Shown here piece by piece: positions 25,222 to 33,546 of a stretch of DNA of 64,000 nt (its first letter is position 1; the number at the start of each line of letters is the position of its first letter). The position numbers and the translations under genes are program-made. A model generated the notes under the pieces. It searched no databases, had not been told where the DNA came from, and worked only from the letters and a program-made list of their open reading frames with translations. Source of the stretch: CAYUTA01 sp964447605 (GTDB lineage: Bacteria; Bacillota; Clostridia; Christensenellales; CAG-138); contig CAYUTA010000006.1 in NCBI GenBank assembly GCA_964447605.1, forward strand, positions 1-64,000, read 5' to 3'.

Positions 25222-26646
25222 TTATGCCCACGCCTCCGCACAGGCGGCGAGCGCCTTTTTGAAGCAATCCTCGGGCGGATTGACGATGCCTGCGCCGACC
25301 TGGCCAACGCCGGGATCCTTATGCGCGATACCCGTATTGATGATGGGCCGGATGCCGGTCTCGACGACCTTGCGCATGTCGATGCCCGTCGCGCTGCCGC
25401 GGAAGTTGAGCGCCGGAATCTTATATGCCTGGCCCTCGCCAACGGTGATTTCGTACATCTGCGTGCTGTAATTGATCGCGTCGCTGACCTGACCGCCGAC
25501 AAACTGCACAATTGCGGGCGCCGCCGCCATGCAGAAGCCGCCGATGCCGCCGGTTTCCGTAATGCACGAGTCGCCGAGGTCGGGCGCTGCGTCGGACTCG
25601 TCGAAGCCCGGGAAATACAGGCCCTTCACCATCTCGGCCGGGCCGGTGAACCATTGATCCGGACCAAGTCCCGCAATGCGGATGCCAAAGTCCGTGCCGT
25701 TGCGGCACATGGTCGCCAGCACCGTGCAACAGGGAATGCCGAAAATCGGGTCGAGCGTGCACTTCATGGCCGGCATGGAGAGATTGAGGAACGTATGGTT
25801 GTTGCCGTTAATGAAGTTGTACGCATCCAGCTTTTGCTGCTGCGGGAAGTCCGATTCCATGATGGCCGGGACCAGCTCGCGGATCAGCAGGGACGTGCCG
25901 GCTTCATTCCGATTGTGCGCCTCGTCGCCCATCTGGAGCAGTTTGGCGATGAGCACCTTGACGTCGATCTCGCCCTTGATCTCCATCGCCGCCTTGAGCA
26001 CGGGATAGAGCTCCTTTTCCATCCACCGCAGACGGGTGAGTACCTCGTCGTCGCACGCGCCAAAGCGCAGCACCTTGCCAAGTCCTTCGTTGATGGTACA
26101 GTACGCGCGGTTTCCGAAAGCCTTGTTCTCCAGAATCCACACCGGCATGGAGGCGGTGACCACGCCCGCCATCGGGCCGACCGCCGCGTGCATATGACAG
26201 GGGTCGAACTTGATTTCACCACTCGCGGCCAGCTTTTCGGCCTCGGCCAGGTCCTTGGCAAGCCCTTCGTAAATCAGGCCGCCCATGACCGCGCCCTTCT
26301 GCGGGCCGGACATGCGCTCCCAGGTCACCGGCGGGCCGGCGTGCAGGATGGTCTTTTTCGTCATGCCGGGGATGACCTCGCCCGCGATGCCGAGTCCAAC
26401 CAGCGTCGGCTGCGCGGCAAGGATGCGCTTGAGCGCCTCGGCGTTGGCCGCGTCGATCTTTTGGGCCAGCTCAGGGTTCTTCAGCTTGCGCAGATTGGCG
26501 GCCGCCGCCTTGTCGCCGCCCGCAATGGGCTTCCAGTCCACCTGAATCGCCGGAACGCGCTGGCTGATCAGGTCTTGATAGAAGGACTCGATGCCGAAGT
26601 TGACGACATGCAACTCTTTTTCAAACAATTCATTCAGTTTACTCAT
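25222..26646 (-). CDS. ylbE: DUF1116 protein, YlbE/AllG-like
   Basis: A 474-residue DUF1116 protein. In E. coli the homologue YlbE works with FdrA and YlbF and has been tied to oxamate carbamoyltransferase activity in allantoin use. Conserved stretches visible here are PCHMHAAVGPMAGV (about 150), GNRAYCTINEG (about 182) and GDSCITETGGIGGF (about 385). GGAGGG precedes ATG 26646; a longer frame has no such signal. It follows fdrA by 13 bases and is the last gene of the upstream operon. It probably forms one enzyme with the FdrA and DUF2877 proteins. Confidence 0.88.
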   Translation of the reverse strand: MSKLNELFEKELHVVNFGIESFYQDLISQRVPAIQVDWKPIAGGDKAAAANLRKLKNPELAQKIDAANAEALKRILAAQPTLVGLGIAGEVIPGMTKKTILHAGPPVTWERMSGPQKGAVMGGLIYEGLAKDLAEAEKLAASGEIKFDPCHMHAAVGPMAGVVTASMPVWILENKAFGNRAYCTINEGLGKVLRFGACDDEVLTRLRWMEKELYPVLKAAMEIKGEIDVKVLIAKLLQMGDEAHNRNEAGTSLLIRELVPAIMESDFPQQQKLDAYNFINGNNHTFLNLSMPAMKCTLDPIFGIPCCTVLATMCRNGTDFGIRIAGLGPDQWFTGPAEMVKGLYFPGFDESDAAPDLGDSCITETGGIGGFCMAAAPAIVQFVGGQVSDAINYSTQMYEITVGEGQAYKIPALNFRGSATGIDMRKVVETGIRPIINTGIAHKDPGVGQVGAGIVNPPEDCFKKALAACAEAWA

Positions 26647-26659
26647 TTTCGCGCCCTCC

Positions 26660-28222
26660 TTACTGCAAGTTGGCAAGCACAAGCTCAACAAAGCGCGTTG
26701 CCTGCGCGTTGCTCGGCAGCACCACCGCGCCCGCGTCGGCAAGCTTCTTCTGCGTCTTGCTCAGGCACTGCGGGTCGCCTTCCGTACCGCACACGGCCGC
26801 AACCACGCACAGGTGCCGGCCGGCCGATTCAGCCTCCGCCCTGGCTGCGACGATTGCGTCGGAAAGGTCTGCCGCCGGGTCCTCGTGCGAGCCGTAGCCG
26901 ATGACGCAGTCCACCATGATGACCGCGCACTCCGGATCCTTGCCGTCGGTGAGTACGCGCTCTGCGCGCAGCGACGGGTCGATCATGGGATGCGGGCGGC
27001 CAACGGTAAATTCATCGTCGCCAAAGTCGAGGAACGTATGCTCGCGGCTTGTGCCGCCCTTTGCGTCGGCAAGCTTATCCTCGGCATGCAGCGGGATATT
27101 GCTGTAAATATGCTTTAGCTTGCCGATCATCAGCTTCATGGCCTCGTCGCACAGCGTGCCGCCGGTATAGAAGCCGCGCACATACTTCTGCGTCTTGGCC
27201 ATTTTCCCGGCAATCTCCCCGGCCAGCGCCTCCGCCTTTTCCCGACCCATTGTGAATTCGGTGAAGTCGTTGACCGGCTCGCCCTTGCTCAGCGCCACGG
27301 CCTTGTACGCGGCATCCTCAAGCGACACGGCGGCCGTCAGGCCGAACGATTCGATCTCCTTGGGGTCGCCGCCGATAAAGATGACCACCGTGGGCTTTCC
27401 CGTCTTGGCGGCCAGCCCGAGTATCTCCGTCGCGATCTCCTTGGCGGGTGGCTTGCTGATGAGCGTGATGACCCTGGTTTTGGGATCGTTTTTGAGCGCG
27501 TCGAGACCAAGCTTCATCATCAGCCCGCCGATTTCCTTTTTCAGGTCGCGTCCGCCGGTGCCGATGACCTGCGATACGCCGCAGCCGAGCTGGTCGATGA
27601 TGGAACTGACCTCCTGCGTGCCCGTGCCGCTCGCGGCCACGATGCCGATGTCGCCCGCTTTGACCACGTTTGCAAACGCGAGCGGGACGTTATTGATAAT
27701 CGCCGTTCCGCAGTCCGGTCCCATGACGAGCAGTTCCTTTTTATATGCGCATTCCTTGAGCGCTTTCTCCTCGTCGATGGTCACGTTGTCGGAAAACAGC
27801 ATGACGTTGATGTCGTTGTCAAGGCAGTTCTGCGCCACGTCGGCCGCGTGACGGCCCGGCACGGAGATGACCGCCATGTTGAGGTCCGGATCGATCCTGA
27901 TCGCACCGTCGAGCGTTGGCGGATAGTAGGCGGCCTCCTTGGCCTCCGACTTCTTGTTGAGCAGTTCCTCTACCTTCTTCTGTGCCGTCTCAAACACGTC
28001 GTCGCTTGCGCACTTCACCGCCACAAAAAAGTCGTTGGGCGTGATTTCCGCGTCAAACTCAGGGGTTGCCAGACCGATGTTGTGGGCGATCTCCACGTTG
28101 AGATCCGTTCCCATGCCGACAAGCGCTTCTTCCACGCCGTCAAGTTTTTTCAGGTCCTTGGAGATGAGCATGAGGGTAACGGAATCATAATAAGCGTTCT
28201 TTCTGATTTCCAGTTTGACCAC
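26660..28222 (-). CDS. fdrA: FdrA-family acyl-CoA-synthetase-like protein
   Basis: A 520-residue FdrA protein, related to succinyl-CoA synthetase subunits. Conserved motifs are MGPDCGTAIINN (about 185) and GIVAASGTGTQEVSS (about 212), followed by a second domain with GFYTGGTLCDEA near 370. The GTG at 28222 is preferred: GGAGGG lies 7 bases before it, inside the region that a longer ATG frame would translate. This start overlaps the DUF2877 stop by 38 bases. With YlbE and YlbF it has been linked in E. coli to carbamoyl transfer onto or from oxamate. Here it is surrounded by CoA-type genes, so acyl or carbamoyl transfer are both open. Confidence 0.88.
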   Translation of the reverse strand: MVKLEIRKNAYYDSVTLMLISKDLKKLDGVEEALVGMGTDLNVEIAHNIGLATPEFDAEITPNDFFVAVKCASDDVFETAQKKVEELLNKKSEAKEAAYYPPTLDGAIRIDPDLNMAVISVPGRHAADVAQNCLDNDINVMLFSDNVTIDEEKALKECAYKKELLVMGPDCGTAIINNVPLAFANVVKAGDIGIVAASGTGTQEVSSIIDQLGCGVSQVIGTGGRDLKKEIGGLMMKLGLDALKNDPKTRVITLISKPPAKEIATEILGLAAKTGKPTVVIFIGGDPKEIESFGLTAAVSLEDAAYKAVALSKGEPVNDFTEFTMGREKAEALAGEIAGKMAKTQKYVRGFYTGGTLCDEAMKLMIGKLKHIYSNIPLHAEDKLADAKGGTSREHTFLDFGDDEFTVGRPHPMIDPSLRAERVLTDGKDPECAVIMVDCVIGYGSHEDPAADLSDAIVAARAEAESAGRHLCVVAAVCGTEGDPQCLSKTQKKLADAGAVVLPSNAQATRFVELVLANLQ

Positions 28223-29114
28223 TGTTTTTCCCTCCATCATGATGTTGAATGGCAAGCACAAGCCCGGTCAGCATGTCCCCGCCGGATGTGGAACCGAAGG
28301 ATGCAACGCGCTCTGCGACAGTGAACAGACCCGCCTCGGGTGCATCCGAAAAAATGGTGTTCAGCAGAAGAAGCGCGTCCTGCGACGCCAGCCCTTCCGC
28401 GCTGTCCAAAAGAAATGTGCCGCTGATACGGTTGGTCTTTTTTGCCGCTGCGGCCGCCATGTGCGGCAAAAGCGCACGCGCGTCTTTCATGCGGCCGAAC
28501 CTGCTCAGCAGCCGGACGGTCAAAAAATACCCCGTAAGCAGGTCGTCGGAGCTCGGCGTCAGCCCAACGCCGCAGCCCGCGGTACGGGCGGCAAGCGCTC
28601 CGGCCTGCGGATCGGCCCTGCCGACCGCATCAAACAGCGCGTCAAGCCGCGGCGCAAGGAATGTTGAAAAAACGTTCCCTTCTCCGCCTGTGACCAGCGG
28701 AGAAAGCCCCTGCGCCCCCTCGCCCGCCCGCAGTACGGCAAGCACCGGCCACAGGCGGGGTTGGAGACGGGTTGGGCCGGAATCGTTTGCAATGGAATCG
28801 ACCGAAAGCTCGGTCTCAACAGCGGTCTCGAGCGCAATGACCGTGCCGGTTTCAAACGCCAGGCCCGCGCGTGTGAGGCGGACTGCCTCCCCCCGCCGGA
28901 TGCCCATGCGTGAAAACGGTTCTTTGGCTTCAACGCTGCAGCCATACGGCACAAGGCCTCTCGGCGCCATGACGGCACAGATCAGCCTGCCTTCCAGCTC
29001 CACGTTCACCGCATGATCGAACACGGTATGCACCGCGCCGTCACGCGCGCCGGACAGGGAAAGCGCCGCAAGGCGCGTGCAGACACGCTTTGCTTCCATC
29101 GCGGACGAACCCAT
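28185..29114 (-). CDS. ylbF: DUF2877 protein, YlbF/AllH-like
   Basis: A 309-residue DUF2877 protein, the third partner of the FdrA/YlbE set. The most recognisable segments are GCGVGLTPSSDDLLTGYF (about 205-222) and SGGDMLTGL near the C-terminus. ATG 29114 is chosen because AGAGG lies just upstream and the upstream gene ends 16 bases before. It overlaps fdrA. The DUF2877 family is known mainly from this cluster type; by family knowledge it forms part of the carbamoyltransferase complex rather than acting alone. Confidence 0.82.
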   Translation of the reverse strand: MGSSAMEAKRVCTRLAALSLSGARDGAVHTVFDHAVNVELEGRLICAVMAPRGLVPYGCSVEAKEPFSRMGIRRGEAVRLTRAGLAFETGTVIALETAVETELSVDSIANDSGPTRLQPRLWPVLAVLRAGEGAQGLSPLVTGGEGNVFSTFLAPRLDALFDAVGRADPQAGALAARTAGCGVGLTPSSDDLLTGYFLTVRLLSRFGRMKDARALLPHMAAAAAKKTNRISGTFLLDSAEGLASQDALLLLNTIFSDAPEAGLFTVAERVASFGSTSGGDMLTGLVLAIQHHDGGKNSGQTGNQKERLL

Positions 29115-29130
29115 CTGCCTCTGAAAAGCG

Positions 29131-29496
29131 TTACGCCTTCTGGAAGATGAATCCGTATTCCTCGGTATCGATGGTTTCCTTGTAGAGGATGCGGCGCGTA
29201 CGAACGACGCCGACCGTGGCCACAAGCTCCATGCCGACCTCGATGCCGTCGTCAAAGCCGATCTGGCCGGTCGCGCGCACGCCGTTTTCGAACTCGACAA
29301 TGCCGAAGTTCAGCCAGGGCATCATATAGCCCTCGGGCAGGTTGTAGGCGCGCGTCCAGGTCAGCAGCTTGCACTTGCCCTCAAGCGGGATGGCTTCAAA
29401 CTCGCGGCCGTCGCAGTCGGGGTTCTGACACACGATATAGCGAGGATGATGCAGTTTGCCGCACTTCTTGCATTTATAGGCATACATTTGTTCCAT
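29131..29496 (-). CDS. DUF35 zinc-ribbon OB-fold protein
   Basis: A 121-residue protein with an N-terminal zinc ribbon (CKKCGKLHHPRYIVC and PDC, residues 9-28) and a C-terminal OB fold. Proteins of this family bind CoA and pair with thiolase-fold partners, channelling acyl-CoA to them. ATG 29496 follows GGAGGG, 15 bases beyond the stop of the thiolase-like gene. It is therefore the natural partner of that protein. Confidence 0.9.
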   Translation of the reverse strand: MEQMYAYKCKKCGKLHHPRYIVCQNPDCDGREFEAIPLEGKCKLLTWTRAYNLPEGYMMPWLNFGIVEFENGVRATGQIGFDDGIEVGMELVATVGVVRTRRILYKETIDTEEYGFIFQKA

Positions 29497-29510
29497 GATC
29501 ATTCCCTCCA

Positions 29511-30707
29511 TCACTTCGTTGTCAGTATGGTCGAAACGACGTTGTTGCCAAAGCCGCCAAAGTTGACCGCCAAACCGGTCTTCGCGCCCTCGACCTGACG
29601 GCCGGTGGCCTCGCCGCGCAGCTGTTTTACCAGCTCGACAATCTGCGAAACGCCCGTTGCGCCGAGCGGGTGACCCTTGGCCTTCAGTCCGCCGGAGGTG
29701 TTGATCGGCAGTTTGCCGCCGATCTTCGTTTCGCCGTTGCGCGCCGCAATGTGGCCCTGTCCGCGCGGGAAGAGACCCGTTTCCTCGGACTCGGCAATCT
29801 CAAGAATCTGGAATGCGTCATGCAGCTCGGCCACATCGATATCCTCGGGGCCCATGCCGGCCATTGCATACGCCTTCTGGGCGCTGTAACGTACCGCCAG
29901 CAGGTCGGTCGGGTTCTCGCGGTTGGCCACCACGTGGGTGTCGGTTGCCGAGGCAATGCCTGCGACGCGCACAAAGCGCTTTGCGTCGAAGCCGAATTCC
30001 TCGACCTTGTCCTTGGCGACGAGCAGCACCGCCGCCGCGCCGTCGGACACCGGGCACATATCAAACTGGCGCAGCGGGTCCGCCACCAACGGGTTGGTCG
30101 CATTGATGTACGCCGGGTTGGTGATGCGCTCCAGTATAACCGGGCGCTGAATGTGCGCGTTGGGGTTATGGCAGGCGTTGTCGTGGTTCTTTACCGAGAT
30201 GATGGACAGATCCTTGCTCTCCACGCCGTATTGAATCATGCACAGGCGGGTGAACAGGCCGGCAAACGACGGCAGCGTGCAGCCGTACACATACTCGCCC
30301 TCGGGATGGAGCATCGTGGCGACAAAGTCCGTGCCCTCCCAGCCGGTGATGGCGCGCATGCCCTCGCCGCCGACGACGAGCACGCAGTCGCTCATGCCCG
30401 CGGCAATGGCCATTACGCCCAGCTTCACGGAGGAAGCGCCGGATGCCGGACCGTTCTCCACGGTTTCGGCCGCGGCGGGACGGAGGTTGAGCGTATCCAC
30501 TACGGCGGAGGCCGCGCCGCTGATGCGGCTGACCATGCCGGAGCCCATCGAGCCCACGAATACCTGATCGATCACGTTCTTGCGGCCGGTCTTCGCGCCC
30601 GCGTCATCCATCGCCTGCAATGCCGCCTCGCACAGCATGTCGATGAACGGAACGCTGGACTTTCCGAATTTGGTATGGCCGACGCCAACAATTCCTACTT
30701 GTCTCAT
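29511..30707 (-). CDS. Thiolase-like protein lacking both catalytic cysteines
   Basis: A 398-residue thiolase/SCP-x fold protein. At the place of the nucleophilic cysteine (normally xCASG) it reads ENGPASG with Pro87, and the late cysteine motif reads VNFGGFG. The histidines in ELHDAF and GHPLGATG remain. Such cysteine-less thiolase-fold proteins paired with DUF35 proteins act as retro-aldolases in steroid side-chain breakdown (Ltp2 with ChsH2). A C-C lyase or aldolase role is thus more likely than thiolysis. Strong GGAAAGGA precedes ATG 30707. The next gene downstream is the DUF35 protein. Confidence 0.85.
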   Translation of the reverse strand: MRQVGIVGVGHTKFGKSSVPFIDMLCEAALQAMDDAGAKTGRKNVIDQVFVGSMGSGMVSRISGAASAVVDTLNLRPAAAETVENGPASGASSVKLGVMAIAAGMSDCVLVVGGEGMRAITGWEGTDFVATMLHPEGEYVYGCTLPSFAGLFTRLCMIQYGVESKDLSIISVKNHDNACHNPNAHIQRPVILERITNPAYINATNPLVADPLRQFDMCPVSDGAAAVLLVAKDKVEEFGFDAKRFVRVAGIASATDTHVVANRENPTDLLAVRYSAQKAYAMAGMGPEDIDVAELHDAFQILEIAESEETGLFPRGQGHIAARNGETKIGGKLPINTSGGLKAKGHPLGATGVSQIVELVKQLRGEATGRQVEGAKTGLAVNFGGFGNNVVSTILTTK

Positions 30708-30766
30708 TCTTCTTTCCTTTCCGAAAAACTCGTTTTTCAGTCCGTTGAATGTCGCTAAAAATCGGC

Positions 30767-31438
30767 TCAGACGCTGATTTTGGCGGGCATGTGCAGCACT
30801 TTGTTGGCCTCGATGACATCTTCAAACGCAGGGCGAATGCCGACGTTCTTGTTGGCCTTATGCTTCTCCCACAGCTCGCGGGTCAGCACGAAGGTGGGCA
30901 CGCCGCCAAGCTCGTGCGCGCACTCCGGACGGGATTCGAGTTCGTACTCGATCATCCAGCGCTTGAAGCCGTTCGGGCTCTCGGCCACGATCCAGACCTC
31001 TTCCTGATCCATGAAATCGAAATGATACTCCATCTTGGCGGCAAACAGCTGGGCGCCGACGCGCGCGCCGCGCTTGAGCGTCATGGTGTGATACGACATG
31101 CCGATCTTCTCGTTGACAAGACGGCCGTTGACGATGCCGGCGATCTCGCCGTCCACCGCGCCGACGAACAGATATTCGTCCTGCACGCGATAGCGCAGCA
31201 TGCCCAGAAGCTCCGCGATGATGCGGGCGGAAACGATGTCGTAAAAGTCCTTCTGGTGGTCAAGCAGCACCTTGATGCCGTCGATGATCATCTCGGTCTC
31301 TTCCGGGGTGGCTTCGCGAACGAGCATATCCTCGCCGGTGGTCAGGGGGATTACTTTGGGGGTGTAGGGCTTCATGCCAATCGTCGGGGGTCTGAGTTTG
31401 GCTTCCATTTCGTCTACGATGATGTCATACTTGCTCAT
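30767..31438 (-). CDS. GNAT-like protein of unknown function
   Basis: A 223-residue protein opening the operon. The middle part (LFVGAVDGEIAGIVNGRL, then RGARVGAQLFAAKMEYHF and AESPNGFKRWMIEYEL) follows the strand-helix order of GNAT acetyltransferases, with RGARVG at the acetyl-CoA loop position. The first 50 and last 40 residues have no clear match. AAGGAGG precedes ATG 31438. As first gene of the cluster it may acylate a pathway intermediate or a protein. The GNAT call is from pattern only and could be wrong. Confidence 0.5.
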   Translation of the reverse strand: MSKYDIIVDEMEAKLRPPTIGMKPYTPKVIPLTTGEDMLVREATPEETEMIIDGIKVLLDHQKDFYDIVSARIIAELLGMLRYRVQDEYLFVGAVDGEIAGIVNGRLVNEKIGMSYHTMTLKRGARVGAQLFAAKMEYHFDFMDQEEVWIVAESPNGFKRWMIEYELESRPECAHELGGVPTFVLTRELWEKHKANKNVGIRPAFEDVIEANKVLHMPAKISV

Positions 31439-31503
31439 GTGTGTGCCTCCTTATGAAACTGTTTGATATGATATATGCCGCCACTCACCGTGGCTTCACT
31501 GTT

Positions 31504-31532
31504 ATTGTAGCGCCATTATGAAGTCATGTCCA
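31504..31532 (-). promoter_or_regulatory. Promoter of the fdrA-type operon
   Basis: TGGACA (31532-31527), 17 bases, TACAAT (31509-31504) on the minus strand, about 65 bases before the first start codon. A small GCCAC/GTGGC hairpin lies in the leader. Confidence 0.55.
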
Positions 31533-32310
31533 GTATTTCTTGCAAAATATTTTTCTGTAAATGCGATTTTTCTCAAAAATATTTCGTTTTGTCCATAATT
31601 TATCCCATGCCGCGGGCGAATTTTGCAAAGTATATATTTTTTAAGCTGTTTTCCCGCTTTTTCCGTACTGTCACAGACGTTTTCAGGCATTTGTCCGCAC
31701 GCATTTTACGCGTGCAGCTTTTCCTGCGGGAACGGCCCGACACATGCAAGGATTTGCTATTTTTTGCAGGATTTATTTTTCTATCCTGCATTTTTTCTTC
31801 CGCACTGTGACCGTTGCTTTATCGCCGGTTGTGGGTGCAACACCGAAAAACGGTCCGTTTTCCGCAGTCAAACGGACCGTTTTTCGACGGATTGAAACAG
31901 TCTTCCCCCTTGCCGTTCAACCCTCCGGACGGTGTGGGGCCGGCGGTTCCGGCAACAGGCCGTGCCCCATGGAGGCAACGGATACTCCGGCCGGGGACCG
32001 CGAATGCCTGCCCGCTAGCAGGCAGTTTGAATTAAGGACCGCAGCGCCCGCCGTTTGGTGCGCCGGAATGCGTGTGCCCGGCGGCAGATGTGCTTTTGCC
32101 GCGCGTTCCCCTCGAACTCAAAGGAGGCGGTTGGCCGGCAGGCGGCCGGGCCCGTGCTCCGCCACGGCCCCGCGCATGATTTGGGTATCCGGAATCGCCG
32201 TCCGGAATTGCATTTTTCGCCAAAAAGCTATATACTGTTTTAAGTATACCGAATATATGTTTCATGGAGCGTACCCGACGATCGTTTAAGAAAGGCTTGG
32301 TATATTGGCT
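31533..32310. other. Gene-free divergent region with a 16-bp perfect inverted repeat
   Basis: About 780 bases without a supported gene. The first 300 are clearly more A/T-rich than the flanks. At 31845-31885 a perfect 16-pair inverted repeat (stem arms 31845-31860 and 31870-31885, 9-base loop) has A-tract and T-tract ends as in a bidirectional terminator, yet no annotated gene reads into it. A weaker GCACGC/GCGTGC hairpin lies near 31697-31715. Confidence 0.55.
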
Positions 32311-33285
32311 ATGGCAGAAAAACTTCGCAGAATCGGAATCCTGACCAGCGGCGGCGACGCGCCCGGCATGAACGCGGCCATTCGCGCGGCCGTGCGCACA
32401 TGCGTCGCGCACGACGTCACGCCGGTCGGCATCTACCGCGGGTACAACGGCCTGATCCATTCCGACGTGGTGGAACTGGACGCGCGCGCAGTCAACGGTA
32501 TCTCCAACAAGGGCGGCACCATGCTTTATACCGCCAGAAGCGAAGAGTTCATGACCCCCGAGGGGCAGGGAAAAGCGGTCAGCGCCTGCCGTTACCTGGG
32601 AATCGGCGGAATCGTAGCCATCGGCGGCGACGGTACGTTCCGCGGTGCGCGCGCGCTTTCGCACGCAGGCATCAATACCGTCGGCATCCCCGCCACCATC
32701 GATAACGACATCAACTGCTCGCACTATTCCATCGGCTTCGACACCGCAGCCAACACTGCAATTGAGGCCATTGACAAGCTGTCGGATACCATGCAGTCCC
32801 ACGAGCGCACCTCGGTCGTGGAGGTCATGGGCAACAAGGCCGGGCATCTCGCCGTGTACGTGGGGCTGGCCGTTGGCGCGACGGCCATCCTGATTCCGGA
32901 AACCCCCTATGACTTCGAGCGCGATGTGGTCGAGCACATCCGCGAGGGCCGCTATCGCAACAAGCATCACCATCTCATCATCGTGGCTGAGGGCGTCGGG
33001 CATACGGTTGAAATCGCCGACCGGCTCCATGAAGAGATGGGACTCGAGACGCGCATCACCATCATCGGACACATTCAGCGCGGCGGCAGCCCCTCCGCGC
33101 GCGACCGCGTGATGGCCGCCCGCATGGGCCACACCGCCGTGGAGACCCTGCTGGCGGGCCAGACCAATCAGGTGGTGTGCTATCGCAATTCAGCCATCTG
33201 CATACTGCCCATCGACGAGGCGCTCGATATGAAAAAGGACCTTGACCCGTATATGTATCGGGTGGCACAGGAGATTTCCATCTGA
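32311..33285 (+). CDS. pfkA: ATP-dependent 6-phosphofructokinase
   Basis: A 324-residue PfkA that phosphorylates fructose 6-phosphate in glycolysis. Motifs: GGDAPGMNA (about 14-22), IGGDGTFRGA with Gly at the ATP-type position, PATIDND with the catalytic Asp (about 125-131), and GHIQRGG (about 248). Gly in GGDGT and lack of PKTIDND point to ATP rather than pyrophosphate. ATG 32311 keeps the usual N-terminus; a TTG at 32305 is better spaced from AAAGG and could also be used. It stands alone. Confidence 0.95.
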   Translation: MAEKLRRIGILTSGGDAPGMNAAIRAAVRTCVAHDVTPVGIYRGYNGLIHSDVVELDARAVNGISNKGGTMLYTARSEEFMTPEGQGKAVSACRYLGIGGIVAIGGDGTFRGARALSHAGINTVGIPATIDNDINCSHYSIGFDTAANTAIEAIDKLSDTMQSHERTSVVEVMGNKAGHLAVYVGLAVGATAILIPETPYDFERDVVEHIREGRYRNKHHHLIIVAEGVGHTVEIADRLHEEMGLETRITIIGHIQRGGSPSARDRVMAARMGHTAVETLLAGQTNQVVCYRNSAICILPIDEALDMKKDLDPYMYRVAQEISI

Positions 33286-33546
33286 CGCGTCCTTTCAGGC
33301 CGTCAAAACCGCGGTGTTGACGGCAACACGCCGCGGTACGTGGTTTGCATGCGGCCGCGTCCTCAAACAATCGCTTTCTCTGCCGTCCGCAAAGGGCTAA
33401 AAACGGTGCGCGCCACCCCATTAGAATTGACGGTTCAGTCTGCCATAGTACGTTTTAACATGTTGCAGTCGCCCGTTCCCGCGCCGCATTGCATGGGGGC
33501 GGTCGACTTTCTGATATAAAAACCGTATTCCTGGAGGGGTATCCTG
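33286..33546. other. Intergenic stretch with overlapping hairpins after pfkA
   Basis: CCGTCAA (33300-33306) pairs with TTGACGG (33317-33323). An alternative stem pairs CCGCGGTGTT (33309-33318) with a later AACAC...CCGCGG segment (33325-33336). The two exclude each other. They may end the pfkA transcript, though there is no clear U-tract. Nothing else is recognisable. Confidence 0.4.

Noticed and set aside
18261..31438. Standard allantoin or gut purine-degradation cluster
   Set aside because: Only the FdrA/YlbE/YlbF trio and XDH are shared; allantoinase, allantoate and ureidoglycolate genes and the ygeX/ygeY/ygfK/ssnA set are absent here.
31526..31895. Two short frames rich in Phe/Cys in the A/T-rich gap
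   Set aside because: No ribosome sites, no family features, and they run into the perfect inverted repeat.
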